A stretch of DNA of 64,000 nt, taken from positions 1,016,001 through 1,080,000 of the forward strand of contig JAJTWR010000275.1 of the NCBI GenBank assembly GCA_021613335.1, read 5' to 3'. The DNA is from Whitmania pigra. Taxonomy: Eukaryota; Annelida; Clitellata; Hirudinida; Haemopidae. Each line of letters starts with the position of its first letter. Positions within the stretch are counted from its first letter, which is position 1. Shown piece after piece: positions 30,701-41,902 of this stretch. Made by a program: the position numbers and the translations under genes. The notes below the pieces were generated by a model that saw only the letters and a list, made by a program, of their open reading frames with translations, ran no database searches and was not told the DNA's origin.

Positions 30701-31438
30701 AGTCTATGATAAATAATCATTTAATATTTTCAGATTATAAAAATACTAATAAATCACGCTTAAATCACTCCTGCAATATGAAATAAATAAATATGTCTTC
30801 ACTCCTTAAAAAGCTTTCAATCTGTTTTTGTTAACCAGTAAGACCCTAACAAATAACACTTGCATGCTTTCAAACCTTGAAAGAGCGGTGCAAATTCCCA
30901 ACAGTTGAGTGGACCACTACTGGTGAATTGGCCGAGAAACAACTCCATATAGAAAAGGGGCATGCCAATGATGACGAGGGCTATAGTGTAGGGGATGAGG
31001 AATGCACCTCCACCATTCCTGTAGCACAGGTATGGAAATCTCCAGACATTCCCTAGTCCAACCGCATATCTGGATTCGATTTGCAGATTTTAAGTAAATG
31101 GTATTTATGCTTTATAATAATTTATAATACTTTAATTATGTAATGAAGTGCTGCTATAATATTTTAATTAATTTAACTACGTAATGAAATACCGATTTAA
31201 TAGTTCAATTAATTTAGTTAAGTATTTGCTGAGACCGAGGTTAAAGTTCAAAAGTTCAAATCTCAAAGACTGCATCAACCCACCCGAGAAGAGACAGGAT
31301 GAAGTCCATTTTTCCAGTCCAGTTTCCCCTTTCTTCGTTTTCATCTGTTCTTTTATCCCCGCCTTCTCCATTATTTTCCACTTCTCGTCCACCAGGTGTG
31401 ACGACCTCCTCGTCGTCATGGCTACACCTGTTTCCCAT
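21709..31438 (-). CDS. SLC6-family Na+/Cl--dependent neurotransmitter/amino-acid transporter, glycine-transporter-like
   Basis: Fifteen exons give a 671-residue frame with all phases consistent: 31284-31438, 30876-31069, 30470-30619, 25397-25562, 25032-25164, 24719-24853, 24376-24479, 23886-24010, 23652-23764, 23357-23485, 23058-23157, 22821-22921, 22326-22496, 22006-22137, 21709-21816. TM1 carries the sodium-site motif [20 protein letters not shown] with no monoamine-type Asp, so a neutral amino-acid substrate is likely. Also seen are a glycosylated EL2 (NGS, NGT, NIT sites), [15 protein letters not shown], and [15 protein letters not shown], which resembles glycine transporters. Later come [15 protein letters not shown] and [15 protein letters not shown]. 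The C-terminus is ESYI. Exons 3 and 4 join in phase 1 across the intron that holds an LTR retrotransposon, so coding capacity is kept. Confidence 0.93.
22574..22719 (-). repeat. tRNA-derived SINE-like repeat in an SLC6 intron
   Basis: On the minus strand a tRNA-like head shows an A-box match (TGGCCGAATAG, 22698-22708) and a B-box match (GGTTCGAAACC, 22667-22677). A body and a 3' end (GCGCCTCTGACGC, ATGGCGCCATATAAATTAA) follow. Close relatives of that 3' end recur at 51261-51300, at 50688-50718 and in the LINE ends near 55020 and 58500. This is the usual design of a SINE borrowing a LINE 3' end. The A-to-B spacing is shorter than in a real tRNA. Confidence 0.5.
25671..25831. repeat. Left copy of the perfect 161-bp direct repeat flanking the LTR element
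   Basis: This block abuts the left LTR exactly and recurs with no difference I could find at 30168-30328, abutting the right LTR. It sits where a target-site duplication would be, but is far longer than the 4-6 bp expected of this element class. Confidence 0.9.
25832..26021 (-). repeat. 3' LTR of the Ty3/Gypsy-type element
   Basis: 190 bp with TG...CA ends, identical by eye to 29978-30167. A purine-rich tract (minus strand GAAGGGGGAGG, 26022-26032) lies directly upstream in element orientation, as expected for the polypurine tract. Confidence 0.95.
26008..27906 (-). pseudogene. pol: LTR element pol: RNase H and integrase frame
   Basis: About 600 residues. RNase H comes first ([34 protein letters not shown]). 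The integrase zinc-binding region [13 protein letters not shown] with CRGCSSC follows. Then come the DDE residues in VDHA, SDNA and HAERLVQ, and a basic C-terminal tail. This frame is offset from the upstream RT remnant by one base near 27845-27860. The stop is 14 bp inside the LTR side of the polypurine region. Confidence 0.9.
27780..28304 (-). pseudogene. pol: LTR element RT remnant: thumb/connection only
   Basis: Encodes the RT segment downstream of the catalytic site: [49 protein letters not shown] and the start of the connection domain. The fingers/palm stretch with the YxDD aspartates, normally about 120-130 residues, is absent. The sequence jumps from the VTVN motif straight to the EHLQNL motif. 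Confidence 0.85.
28181..29893 (-). pseudogene. gag-pol: LTR element gag-protease-RT N-terminus frame
   Basis: 570 residues. A Gag-like alpha-helical region ([16 protein letters not shown]..., [19 protein letters not shown]) leads to two zinc knuckles, [14 protein letters not shown] and [14 protein letters not shown]. The protease with [11 protein letters not shown] follows, then the start of RT ([27 protein letters not shown]). The frame ends in a few unrelated codons created by the RT deletion. Confidence 0.9.
29958..29972 (-). other. Primer-binding site candidate of the LTR element
   Basis: Minus strand TGGCGCAGTCGACAG, five bases after the 5' LTR. It starts TGG, as needed to pair with a tRNA 3' CCA. 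It resembles sites I recall as tRNA-Ser-type in insect gypsy relatives, but the tRNA is not verified. Confidence 0.6.
29978..30167 (-). repeat. 5' LTR of the Ty3/Gypsy-type element
   Basis: 190 bp, TG...CA ends, identical by eye to the LTR at 25832-26021. Confidence 0.95.
30168..30328. repeat. Right copy of the 161-bp flanking direct repeat
   Basis: Begins at the base after the LTR's CA end and matches 25671-25831 over its full length. The sequence after it (GGACAGGTGTG) is ordinary SLC6 intron. Confidence 0.9.
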
Positions 31439-33626
31439 GATTTCGATTTCGATTTCGGATGATAGCTCCACTCAAGTTTTCAGAAAATTTCTCATTCCGA
31501 TACGAGTCTAAAGTACGAGCTTTTAAGAATACCTAGAATTTTAGCCTTTTTTGTGCTCAGTGCATTTATTGGCAGAGGGTTGTAACAATTACAGGTACAA
31601 GATCGTCATCGTCACGGTCTGAATTGACAACCGATAATGCTGATTTACTGGCCAACCTTTCACAGTGCACGGAATAATAAAGCCGCATTTACGACTTGTT
31701 TTAGTCAGAATTCTAGAAAGAAACTAGAAAACAATTTCGTCGTTATTTTTTTATAAATCGACCACCGAATGAACACTTCAAACAAATAGACGTTCAAAAA
31801 TCTGATTAATATTTTTAAACTCCCCGCTATCGACTGAAGAATATTTGGCCAGGAAGTTGTCATAAGCTTGGATTGTTATTTGAGCGCCTGCAAACGTGTG
31901 AATCAGTAATTTTCGATCTCATCGAACATCTGGCAATGTTTAATTAGTTTGCTCTTGTTTATAAGTTCTGTTTGCGAAGAATTGCGTTAGTGAATTAATG
32001 CGTAAGAGCGAAGTTAATAATTAGTTAATAGACGGCAGGTTAAAAATTTATGAAAGAAGGTAGCTGGAGTTATGTTAATTTGTGGAATTATGTTAAAAAG
32101 GACTTTGAACAGTTTGATCGAAGTAATGGTTTTGTTAAATAAATTATAAATATTTTCACGGTTTTAATTCGGTCTGTTTGAATAAAATTGTAAACTTATC
32201 TGACGGCTCAAACTTCAACTGTCTGAATTTAAATTCCATCACATTTCAAAGGCTCCAAATCGTATCGTCCATATCAGTAATCATTGTGTCTATCTATGTA
32301 CTACTACTTTTCACACCACTAAAAGGCCAGCAATAGTCGTACGTAACCGTCTTCGAACAAAAGCCACTGGCCTTTATTGCACTGTTTCCTCGAATGCCTG
32401 AGGTGAGACAACCCAGTGAATGAAATCGCTTTGGCCTGAACAATTAATACCGTCATTTGACGTCACAATTTAACCTCCATACTTGGTGCCAGGTTCAATT
32501 CATCATATCGGTGATGATCGATTTGTAGAAAATGTTGTGCCCCTTCTGCAAGACATTTCCGGCACCCTGTGACGTCAGAGACACTCGTCAGGTGTCCAAT
32601 TCACTAGCTAAGACTTAGTCGGTGCCTGTCCTGATCAAGTTATACTGAAGACGTCAATAAAATACTAACTAGTTGAAAATCCTTAACAAAAACTCAATTC
32701 CACCTATAAAAAACTATTCCTAAACCGCTTCAACGCAAATGCATTTCCTTAGAGCTCAAGATCCAACCACATAAAACTATAGTTAGGCCCATCCTAAGGT
32801 TTGCAAAACTACATTTCCTGTCCAATGTTACCCTGATGTAGCGCAGCCTGAATATTCTCCCTACTATTACTGCTGCTGCTGCTGCTGTTATAACTACTGC
32901 TGCTGATGCTGCTGTCATAACTACTGCTGCTGCTGTTATAACTACTGCTGCTGATGCTGCTGTTATAACTACTGCTATAACTACTGCTGCTGCCATGAAA
33001 CGGACATTGAAGAGACACGAACGTCAAATTGACATTTGAAGTCCGAGGTTTCAAAAAAAAAAAAAAAGTAAAATAAAATAAAATCAAGAAAACCCTTTAA
33101 AACTCGCAACTGTAACACGTTATGATAATCATCTTATTCGACGCGCTGACACAAAGCTGGAAAAAATGACCCGTGCAAAATAATGATCAGGAAGGGAGAA
33201 GCATTGCCACACGAATGTCGGTGATGACGATGCTGAAGATGATGACGACGATGATGATGATGCTGATGCCGATAGAAATGCTGGAAATGATGATGAGCAA
33301 TCTCACGAGAACGTCTGCAAATTGTTCGACAACGAGTGCGTGTGTGATCGTGTGTGTGTGTGTGTGTGTGAGAGTGATTGAGTGAGCAAGAAGTGTGAGA
33401 TTAGAACGCACGCGAAGGGAACGAATTCATGGATGAATGAATTCATCGTCCATTCATCAATGCATGGTTGAACCATAAATTCATCATCCAATCAGTATGA
33501 TTGCACGTCAATCCATTCAGTTTACAACCATTCAATCAACAGACAATCAACGCGACACCTCTCGATGCGGATGGTAATCATAAACAAGAAGACATGTTCA
33601 TGCTAGTTCATCTAAAGATGATGATG

Positions 33627-33627
<1 letters not shown>

Positions 33628-33690
<63 letters not shown>
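33628..33690. repeat. TAA microsatellite
   Basis: About 20 uninterrupted TAA units, followed by CAA-type units. The long hydrophobic or acidic frames through here are low-complexity translation. Confidence 0.9.
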
Positions 33691-35308
33691 CAACAACAGC
33701 AACAATATGAAGACGCATAAAATTAACTATAATATCTAATAATGGAAAATGACGATGGCAATGACAATGAGGTACGACTACAATGCACATCTGGTAAGCG
33801 ACGGATGGACAAACAGGCGAATGAGTTGAACATTGAAACTACAATGAGTTTATAACGTAAATCACATTCATCACGAATGATATTATTAATTCAATTTAAT
33901 TACACACTATTATTATTATTATTATGATGCAATTACAAGCAATATTATAATAATATGATTGTTAGTTCAGTTCAACTAAGGTCATTGTTAACCAACGAAG
34001 AATGACTTCCTGTGACCTGTCTCGTGTCATTAAAGACATTAGATGTATTGTCATCATCATCATCAACAACAATACTAATTCTAATGATAATTACAACAGC
34101 AATAGCATTATTAACAATGATAATAATATTAATCCCAAATCAATCCATCAAAAAGAAATGAATCAAAAACAGTAACAACAACAACAACAACAATAATAAT
34201 AATAATAATAATAATAATATAATAATAATAATAATATAATAATAATAGCAATACTAATGATCATAATAAACACAATAATAACAGCAACAACAATGACAGC
34301 CACAAGATGATGTTAGTCTCGACGACCAGTAACAGGTGGCCTCGGAAGGTAAGCTTCAGCACGCTCCTCGTTTTGCATCTTCACCTTTGTATGTGTCTGT
34401 ATGTACACAGGCGAACGATCGACGGTGACACTAAAGATGACGAAGCTGTATTGATGACAAGCAGCCACAACATCAGGTCTTAAATAATAATAATTAATAA
34501 TAATAATAATAATTAATAATAATAATTAATAATAATAAAAATAATAAATATTAATAACTAATAATAATAATAATAATAACAACAATAATAATTAAAGCGA
34601 GATGCATGCAGAAAAATAATTTCCTTCTCAAATATCTTTTGAGCCTTACAATGAAGAACAGGGTAACTGTATGCATGGATGAATGAATGCATGGATGAAT
34701 GAATGAATGAATGGAAAAGCATTGCAACCACTCAACACTCACAAACCGAAGTCGAGGTGATTCCATCCCGTTGCAACCAAATTTCAGCTCCGCAGAAGTG
34801 CGAGCACAAGAAAAGAAAACTAATGACTGGTCCAAGATCCACTCTCAGTCACGACCTGAAGACGATGATGATTATGATGATCACCATGTCAGTGATAACG
34901 GTTACAATGTCAATGATAATGATGACGAGATGATGTGAGAAAGTCAAGTAGAATTTTAAAATCATCAAATAATAATCTTTAACATTTGCTGCAAGCCAGG
35001 TTGAAGTCTTACAAATCTCTGCTCTCAAAAATAAAACCGAAGCAATGAACCAAGCAACGATGACGACAATGATGGATAAACGAGTTACCAGATGATGATG
35101 ATGATGATGACGATGATAGCTTATCTTAATAATCAGTGCAAACTCAGGCCTAATGAAGTCCATGTTACATTTACATTACATAGTTACATTTTATATATTT
35201 GTAGACATATATATCAGCATGCTTTCATGCACACATGAATATGTACTTATATGTTTGCATACATTTACATCATCATCATCATAATCATCATCACACACAC
35301 AAACAAGC

Positions 35309-35609
35309 ATGGAGCTCAATTCCGACTTAGAACAACAACAGCAGCAGGACGCAATGTCACAAACGGAAATTGTTGTCACGACCACAATCGGGACTCCTGA
35401 CCACAATCAAATTAATACACCTGGTGAATGTCCTCCTCATCATCATCATTACCTACCAGCATCATCATCATCATTACCTACCAGCATCATCATCATCATC
35501 ACCAGGTGTTACGACCATAGCAACGAGAGGAATCAAGCGAACGTTCGACCTCGACAAAAAGCCAGCAACTTCTCTTCACGTCAATAGTTTGATTGTTTAT
35601 AACAAGTAA
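35309..35609 (+). CDS. Candidate small two-exon gene, unknown function
   Basis: A short frame starts MELNSDLEQQQQQ at 35309 and runs to INTP. A GTGAAT donor at 35425 and a CCAG acceptor at 35504 (an 80-bp intron made mostly of CAT repeats) join in phase. They give a second exon with the varied sequence VTTIATRGIKRTF, DLDKKPATSLHV and a stop at 35607-35609. Both exons are non-repetitive and the intron is low-complexity, which favours a real gene. I do not recognise a family, and more upstream exons may exist. Low confidence. Confidence 0.25.
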
Positions 35610-36262
35610 CCATGGAAACGACGACATCATGTACCAGGGTTTCTCACATCGTAATGCATAATAAAGACAAACATTCATACGACCGAGCTTACATTCCAAC
35701 GGCTACAAACATACGATTGAAAATTGCAATCAACCCCAAGCACGACCCTGAACTTGAATGAAAATATTGGCCTCGGATGACAACTGCACACTGCACACGA
35801 CTCGTGAAACCGACAAGCACGACACAGCCAAATGACACGAACGACAAAAAAGAGTACCAGCCACGAAATTGGGGTCAGTAAGACGTAACCCCAATGTTCC
35901 ATAATCTGGTCGAATCATCATCAAGTTCTTCCGCTCTTATGACATAGAGATGACAGTCGGACGAGGAACGTCTTGGCGGTGTGTCCGCAAAATGCATATT
36001 TCCTCGGAAATTCATGGAGCCCAAGCGCCTTAATGCATGCCTAACAATCGTTGGACCGTGACTCGAGCCGAGAACACGCAGATGCTTTCGGAAACAGAAC
36101 GAGGGTTCACATGCAAGCACACTTACTTACGCGCATAAAATATTTCATGGAGTTTCCCAAAAACTAAAAAAAAATATTGGAATTCCCGTGTCGACGTTCA
36201 AGAAAAGCCTTGGAATCGTTCGTAGGGGGCTAACCACCCGCGTTCCTCAGTCCCGGGCCTAC

Positions 36263-39200
36263 CTAGTCGAATCCCCTCGAGCCATCGTCGTCATCGTCCT
36301 CCTCATCTTCTTCGTCGTCATCCTCCTCATCATTGTCGTTGGTCTGGTGCGGGTTGTTACTCATGCTGGCATTGCTGCTGATGTTGACTTCTTCAACCTC
36401 CTCTTCTTCGTCGTCTTCCTCGTCATCGTCGTCGTCGTCATCGCAGTCCCCTCCGGGCCGGTCTCCCCTCTGGTGACCAGATGCTGGCTGGTTGTTTCCG
36501 TTATTTCTGGAGTCATCTCCACCTAAAACATGTCACTCTCTTAACCACTCGAATGCCAGAATAACCCATTTTGATTCGTCGCTTGCAGTAACCGATCGAA
36601 TCAATTCATCAAGATGGGAAAGCCATCTCTCGACTCACCTGCATAGTAACCGTGGCGATATTTTTGCTGGGGGTCCTCGACCGACGTTCCCTCAGCAGGG
36701 GCGCCAGCAGATGCCCCGTTCTGCTCCTCGTCTTCATCGGCAGAGTTTCCGGCTTGGTCCCTGTTGTTACGAGCCTGGAAAAGAAGATCATGTTACGCAC
36801 CGAAAGACATCGACTGCCTCGGTCGACGGTTGACAAGCTGAAAGCATAATAACGAGCTCGAAGCATAGCAGCTATCCGACGTGAGTCCCGCGCGAGACCT
36901 TGAATCGGAATGTACAGGTAGTCGATGCAGGTGAATCTTTACCTGAGCAATGATTTCATCCACTGGCTGTCCGAGCTCCACGAGTTTTGCTTTCAGGGCC
37001 GCGACGATTTCGTCCTGAGGAGAAGGTGACGCGAGTTGGAATCATCGGATTGATAAATACACTAGATATATAAATCAATAAATCTTTCGCTTTTTCATCC
37101 AAGTTGCAGGACTGCGTGCACACAAACGGAGTTAACGACGCAGTCATTGTCCGATTAGCAAGCATCATCGATGGGAAGATCAATTCCGAGCGAAAAGGTC
37201 AAACCAAAAGAGACCTGGAGATCCGAGTTCGTAAAGTTCTTTCCGTGAACGAAAAACCATAACCATCATTCGCGTGGCATTCAAAAGGCCATCCAAACCA
37301 GGAAAAAGGACCAGGACTAATGCAAGGGTTCGTCTGCTCGGAACTAACTAACCGATTAATCCGCTGTCATTTAAAATTAGCGTTCGCTCCTAAAAATAAA
37401 ACACTTGTTGACGGACATCCTTCGACCCATTCATCAATTGCTTCTTAATTAAGTACCAATCAAGGCAGATCGGAGCACGTCACAGCTAATGTGATTGGAT
37501 GCTCCCATTAAGAGTGATTATCCGACAATGTCAAATCAGAGCCAGAGATTTCAACATCCTAGAAATCAGAATTCTATAAATATAAATTACATAATTTAAT
37601 ATAAAGCGTGACAACTGTTGAGTTATTATGATCTTTGCAAAAATTCTGTTTTTGTTAAAACTTTATTTGAACTATTTTAAACCTTGGATGTATTTTTGTG
37701 CAGTTTGCACGACCGTCGACGTTTCGGAAGTTTGTGGTAAAAAAAGCCTTGGTGGCACAATATGATCTCTTTGACTCTTTTAACTACTCAACCTTAATTA
37801 ACTGAACGATAACCTGTTCTCAATTTATCCTCGTAGCATTGGACAGCCACGAAACCAATAGAACCAGATACCATCTCAGTAATGGCGATAGACTGAAGGT
37901 GGCAGTGAAAAAAAGTCTCACAAGGTCATAAAGCACTTCTACAGGTGCTCACTCAAGGCAGCGATCCAAATTCCTATTCAGATTCAAAGCCTAATTGGCC
38001 GACAGAGCTTTTGCATAAATTATGCAGATTAGGTGAATGAATGAATTGATAAAAATGCTCACCTTCTTCTTTAAGTTTCTCCTCAGCTTCCCGCACTCAG
38101 CCTTCCAAGCTGCCTCTCCAACCTGGAAAACCAACGATCGACCAATCAGGTGAGAGGTCAAAGGCTAGCCACATCTCGAATAATTGTTACTCGTTAGCGG
38201 CACATTAAACTAACAAGATTCACTGCTGAATATCGATTAAGCATAAATTATGAAAATATTAATCAGATGGCTCGATTAGTCGTCCGATCATAATGCGCCA
38301 GTTGAATGTCAACTGACCAATGGAGTGACACGAGGTCTTCCTCTGGGTCTTTTTATGCCTGGATCCTGTGAGAAAATCATTGATAATAATTTATGTTAAT
38401 GATGATCTCATTTGAAGGCCATTATTTAATTATTTATTAACGAAATGCTATCGGATCAGGTGAAAAACCAGGTTCACAAAATGTTATTTAGTGGATCCTC
38501 TAACTCCGCCCCTAGTTCACAAGAGGCTCCACCCACCTTCTGTGGGTGTATCCTTGGTCTTCCTCGACTTTTCTTACCAGAGTCCTGAAGGCAGAAGATG
38601 TTCATCATCATCATCAAAACCCAATTACTGCAATTACTAAATAACAATGCATTATTATAATGATTCTTGATAGTGTATTGCAGTAATCTTTTCAAACCGG
38701 GTAATATAGCTGGCCGTAACCGACGGAACCCTAAAACGTAGTTAGAACTTAAATCCCAATCAACGAAGGGTATGACATTCCAAGTCATCCTAGCACTCGT
38801 CGAGCACCGATCAGAGGCACGTCGCCGTGCAGACGTCGAACGTTCTCCGACGTTGTCGTCTGCTGGAAACGAGCGGGAAACGAAAAACATAACTTAAGCT
38901 CCTCGACGATGCCGAAAACGTAAAAACAAACGAACGTGGAACAACGAGGAAAACAGAAAATGTATAAAAATCTCAACCGTGTTGTTTAGGCTCGTGTAGG
39001 CCGAGGGTAGGAGAGGAAATGGTGATTCTTGGAGCGACGAGCTGTCTAGATTCTGCTGGAGTTAAAAGGAAACCAATTACATCCGCTGCATTTTCGTCCG
39101 AGGCTCTCGTGCGTCCCGCAGGGTGCGACTGCGTGCCCCGGGTGCGGGTACGAGTGAAAGCGAGGCCAAGCGTGCTGTGGATTTTTGGCGGGGTTCGACG

Positions 39201-40410
39201 AGGGTGTGTCAATCGAAGGTGGTTAAAATAAAAATTCAAATAGAAAATTAATCGAGAACAAAAAAACTAAAAAAAAAAAAAAAAAAAAAGAAAATAAAAC
39301 GAAAACTCAAAACGAACTGAATTCGGGGTGGAGGCAGAGGAGTGTTTTTTGTTGCCGATGGCGACCTGGTACACAAGTTTGTGAGTAAGAAAACATCTCA
39401 AGAACTCAATTAGTAATTAACAATAACAACAACAACAACGACAACAAAATCATATCACGTCGACGACACCTAGAAGCCATTCGGAACGACAATAACAAGC
39501 CAAAAAGAGACATTCAACGTTCGGCTCGTAAAACCACTTTCGAGGTTCAACGGTGCCAGTATTCCACCTGCTACCTTTACCTTTTTATCGATGATTCATA
39601 CATCTCAACAGATTTCACCAGCAGCAACAACTGAGCTTCTTCATGTTATGTTCAACTTGAAATCCACTGGCTCGAGATTCAAGTTACATTCTCCAGATAA
39701 CATCACTTGCTGGGACAACTCGAATTGCTACCGAGCTATTAGCTCAACATTCGAAGCGAAATGTTCGAATGCTCGAATGATAATTAGCTCCTCGTAACGA
39801 ATGGAAACATTCCACGTCGTCTGAAAAATGTCTGCTACGTCGATCTCTGTTTAGATCCTGCACTTGCCTAGCCATTTCCTTTTCACCACCACCACTAATA
39901 CGAACCAAACAACGGTGCTAACGTATCCAAAGACAACAGCAACAACCAAAACAACAACTGCAACATCAACAACGAGCGATGAAAAAAATTCGTTAAAAAC
40001 CTGCAACAGGGAATTCCTCGGTGGTCGACCCCTTGGCTTTGGCTCTTTTTTGGCCTTTACGAAGATTCAAGGGCAGACGAATTATTATCATTATTTATTA
40101 TTATTATTATTACAATAACTAATATTCTTACTGATAATGGCAATAAGGAATGTAATGCCCATACTGATAATGATTGCACTTAATTGCAGCAACAATCAAA
40201 ATCACACACTGCGTACACCAATAAAATGGCAATTATCTTTACATGCAAATGCACTGCCCAAGACTATCATAGCTTCAAAGATTCATCACTATCATCACCA
40301 TCACCACCATCATCATCATCATCCCCATCATTGTCATCTTTTTCAGAATAATTATCATTGCAGCCTTCTTAATTGATGTCTTCTTAGAATAATAATAATA
40401 ACAATAACAA

Positions 40411-40443
<33 letters not shown>

Positions 40444-40652
40444 CAATCATCATCATCATCATTCTAGTTAACTCCCGCTTATTACTGGCCTCGTAATGAC
40501 ACTAACAAGAGATTCATTGTTAAACGTCGCCCATTAGCAGCCAAAAGCAAATATTAAGCAGCTATAGCTTAGACCAGCCACGAGACACTCAATTATAATA
40601 CTTGATAATTAGTTAAGATAATAGTAATAATAAAAATAATAATGATAATAAC

Positions 40653-40702
<50 letters not shown>

Positions 40703-41902
40703 TCATCATCATCATCATTCTAGTTAACTCCCGCTTATTACTGGCCTCGTAATGACACTAACAAGAGATTCATTGTTAAACGTCGCCCATTAGCAGCCAA
40801 AAGCAAATATTAAGCAGCTATAGCTTAGACCAGCCACGAGACACTCAATTATAATACTTGATAATTAGTTAAGATAATAGTAATAATAAAAATAATAATG
40901 ATAATAACAATAATAATAATAATAATAATAATACTAGAGATATCAGTAAAAGAAAACTCCAGTTTTTAATGCTTATTACCCTGTATATTATTATGATATC
41001 AGTTAACCATTATTAAACATTAATGAATATTATTATTAAAAAAAAAATCACTAACTATTACTACTACATTCGTTACCTTTACATTCACACAGCCTAGCCC
41101 GTCCACCCGCCCACGAATTCACCACCATCGAACCATTCGTACCTTCTTCTCACTCTCGGGCTTTGGAGGTCTTCCCCTTCTTTTGACCGTGCCCATGACA
41201 AACTGGTGCTGGGAAGGTTTCGGGGTGACGTTCCCCACGGACGGCGACGGAACTGCCGAGCCCTTGTTCGAGGGGGGCACGTCGCACCGCCCCCCCATTT
41301 CCCCCTGCATGGGCTCGACCATGTACCCCGAGCCCATCTGCCTCGGTTTCTGGGGCGGCTGCTGTTGGTGTGGCACGTGTCCGTACTGGTGCATGGGGGG
41401 GGTCTGGGACTGGGAGAAATATTGGGGCTGGAACTGGCCACCCATTCGATGGCCTCCGGACGGGGACTGCATGTGGTGGTGATGAGTTGGGGGAGGTTGG
41501 TGGTGGTTCATTTGGCCTTGCATGCACATGTACTGTTCGTGGAGGAAAATGAAGAACGGTATAGGTTTTTTTTATCGAGCTTTTGCAACGATTCCTCACA
41601 TGCGAGACGAACGTAACTGCGCAAACGAGCCATTTGAACCGTTCGTTCGTAACCTTAGGTGGTTTGAGATCTCGACAATAGCGTCCAGTATATTTTTACA
41701 CGCATTAATTAATATTTAGAGTGTTTTGCCTGTTAATAACGAGTTGAGTAGTAGTAATGAATTGCACTAGTAGGACAAACCAGCTAACCTTATCAGGGGA
41801 TGACTGGGTATCCATTCTCCAGCTGACTCTTTCCTCATTCACTCCATTGTTTCCGTACGAGTCATTGTCGTCTGAGTCATACTCTGACACCTGCATCGAC
41901 AT
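36263..41902 (-). CDS. Multi-AT-hook, acidic-tailed chromatin protein (HMGA-like)
   Basis: Eight exons splice in phase to a 377-residue protein: 41789-41902, 41143-41532, 40001-40054, 38537-38584, 38063-38122, 36943-37014, 36639-36774, 36263-36522. The N-terminus is MSMQVSEYDSDDNDSYG. A Met/Gln/His/Pro-rich segment follows, then three AT-hooks, each ending its own exon: KRRGRPPKPESEKK, EPKPRGRPPRN and KKSRGRPRIHPQK. A short helical section (AAWKAECGKLRRNLKKK, DEIVAALKAKLVELGQ) precedes a tail of Asp/Glu runs ending DDGSRGFD. AT-hooks bind the minor groove of AT-rich DNA. Three hooks plus an acidic tail is the HMGA plan, but HMGA proteins are only about 100 residues, so this could be a distinct, larger relative. 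The 5' UTR and promoter lie above 41902. Confidence 0.8.
40444..40930. repeat. 256-bp tandem duplication in an intron of the AT-hook gene
   Basis: The block starting CAATCATCATC at 40444 recurs from 40700 with no difference I noticed, including the non-repetitive part TAACTCCCGCTTATTACTGG. Each copy ends in TAA/CAA microsatellite, which probably promoted the duplication. Confidence 0.9.

Larger units (their letters stand above)
31439..36262. other. Intergenic region rich in microsatellites
   Basis: Lies between the SLC6 start and the 3' end of the AT-hook gene. It holds an imperfect CTG/GAT trinucleotide tract (about 32866-32992), a GT run (about 33349-33370), a long TAA array (about 33628-33690), more TAA arrays (about 34185-34250 and 34480-34580), repeated ATGAATGA runs (about 34675-34715) and CAT/GAT runs. 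I see no conserved gene except the weak candidate at 35309-35609. Confidence 0.5.

Noticed and set aside
32730..33087. Ser/Tyr- or Ala/Val-rich frames through a CTG/GAT tract
   Set aside because: Their composition follows the trinucleotide repeat in every frame, with no flanking conserved sequence.
40390..40930. CRISPR-like spaced repeats
   Set aside because: The repetition is microsatellite plus one 256-bp tandem copy. There are no short regular repeats with unique spacers, and the genome is animal.
41183..41616. Plus-strand open frames opposite the first AT-hook exon
   Set aside because: They are shadows of the minus-strand exon 41143-41532, which has the recognisable AT-hook and correct splice sites.
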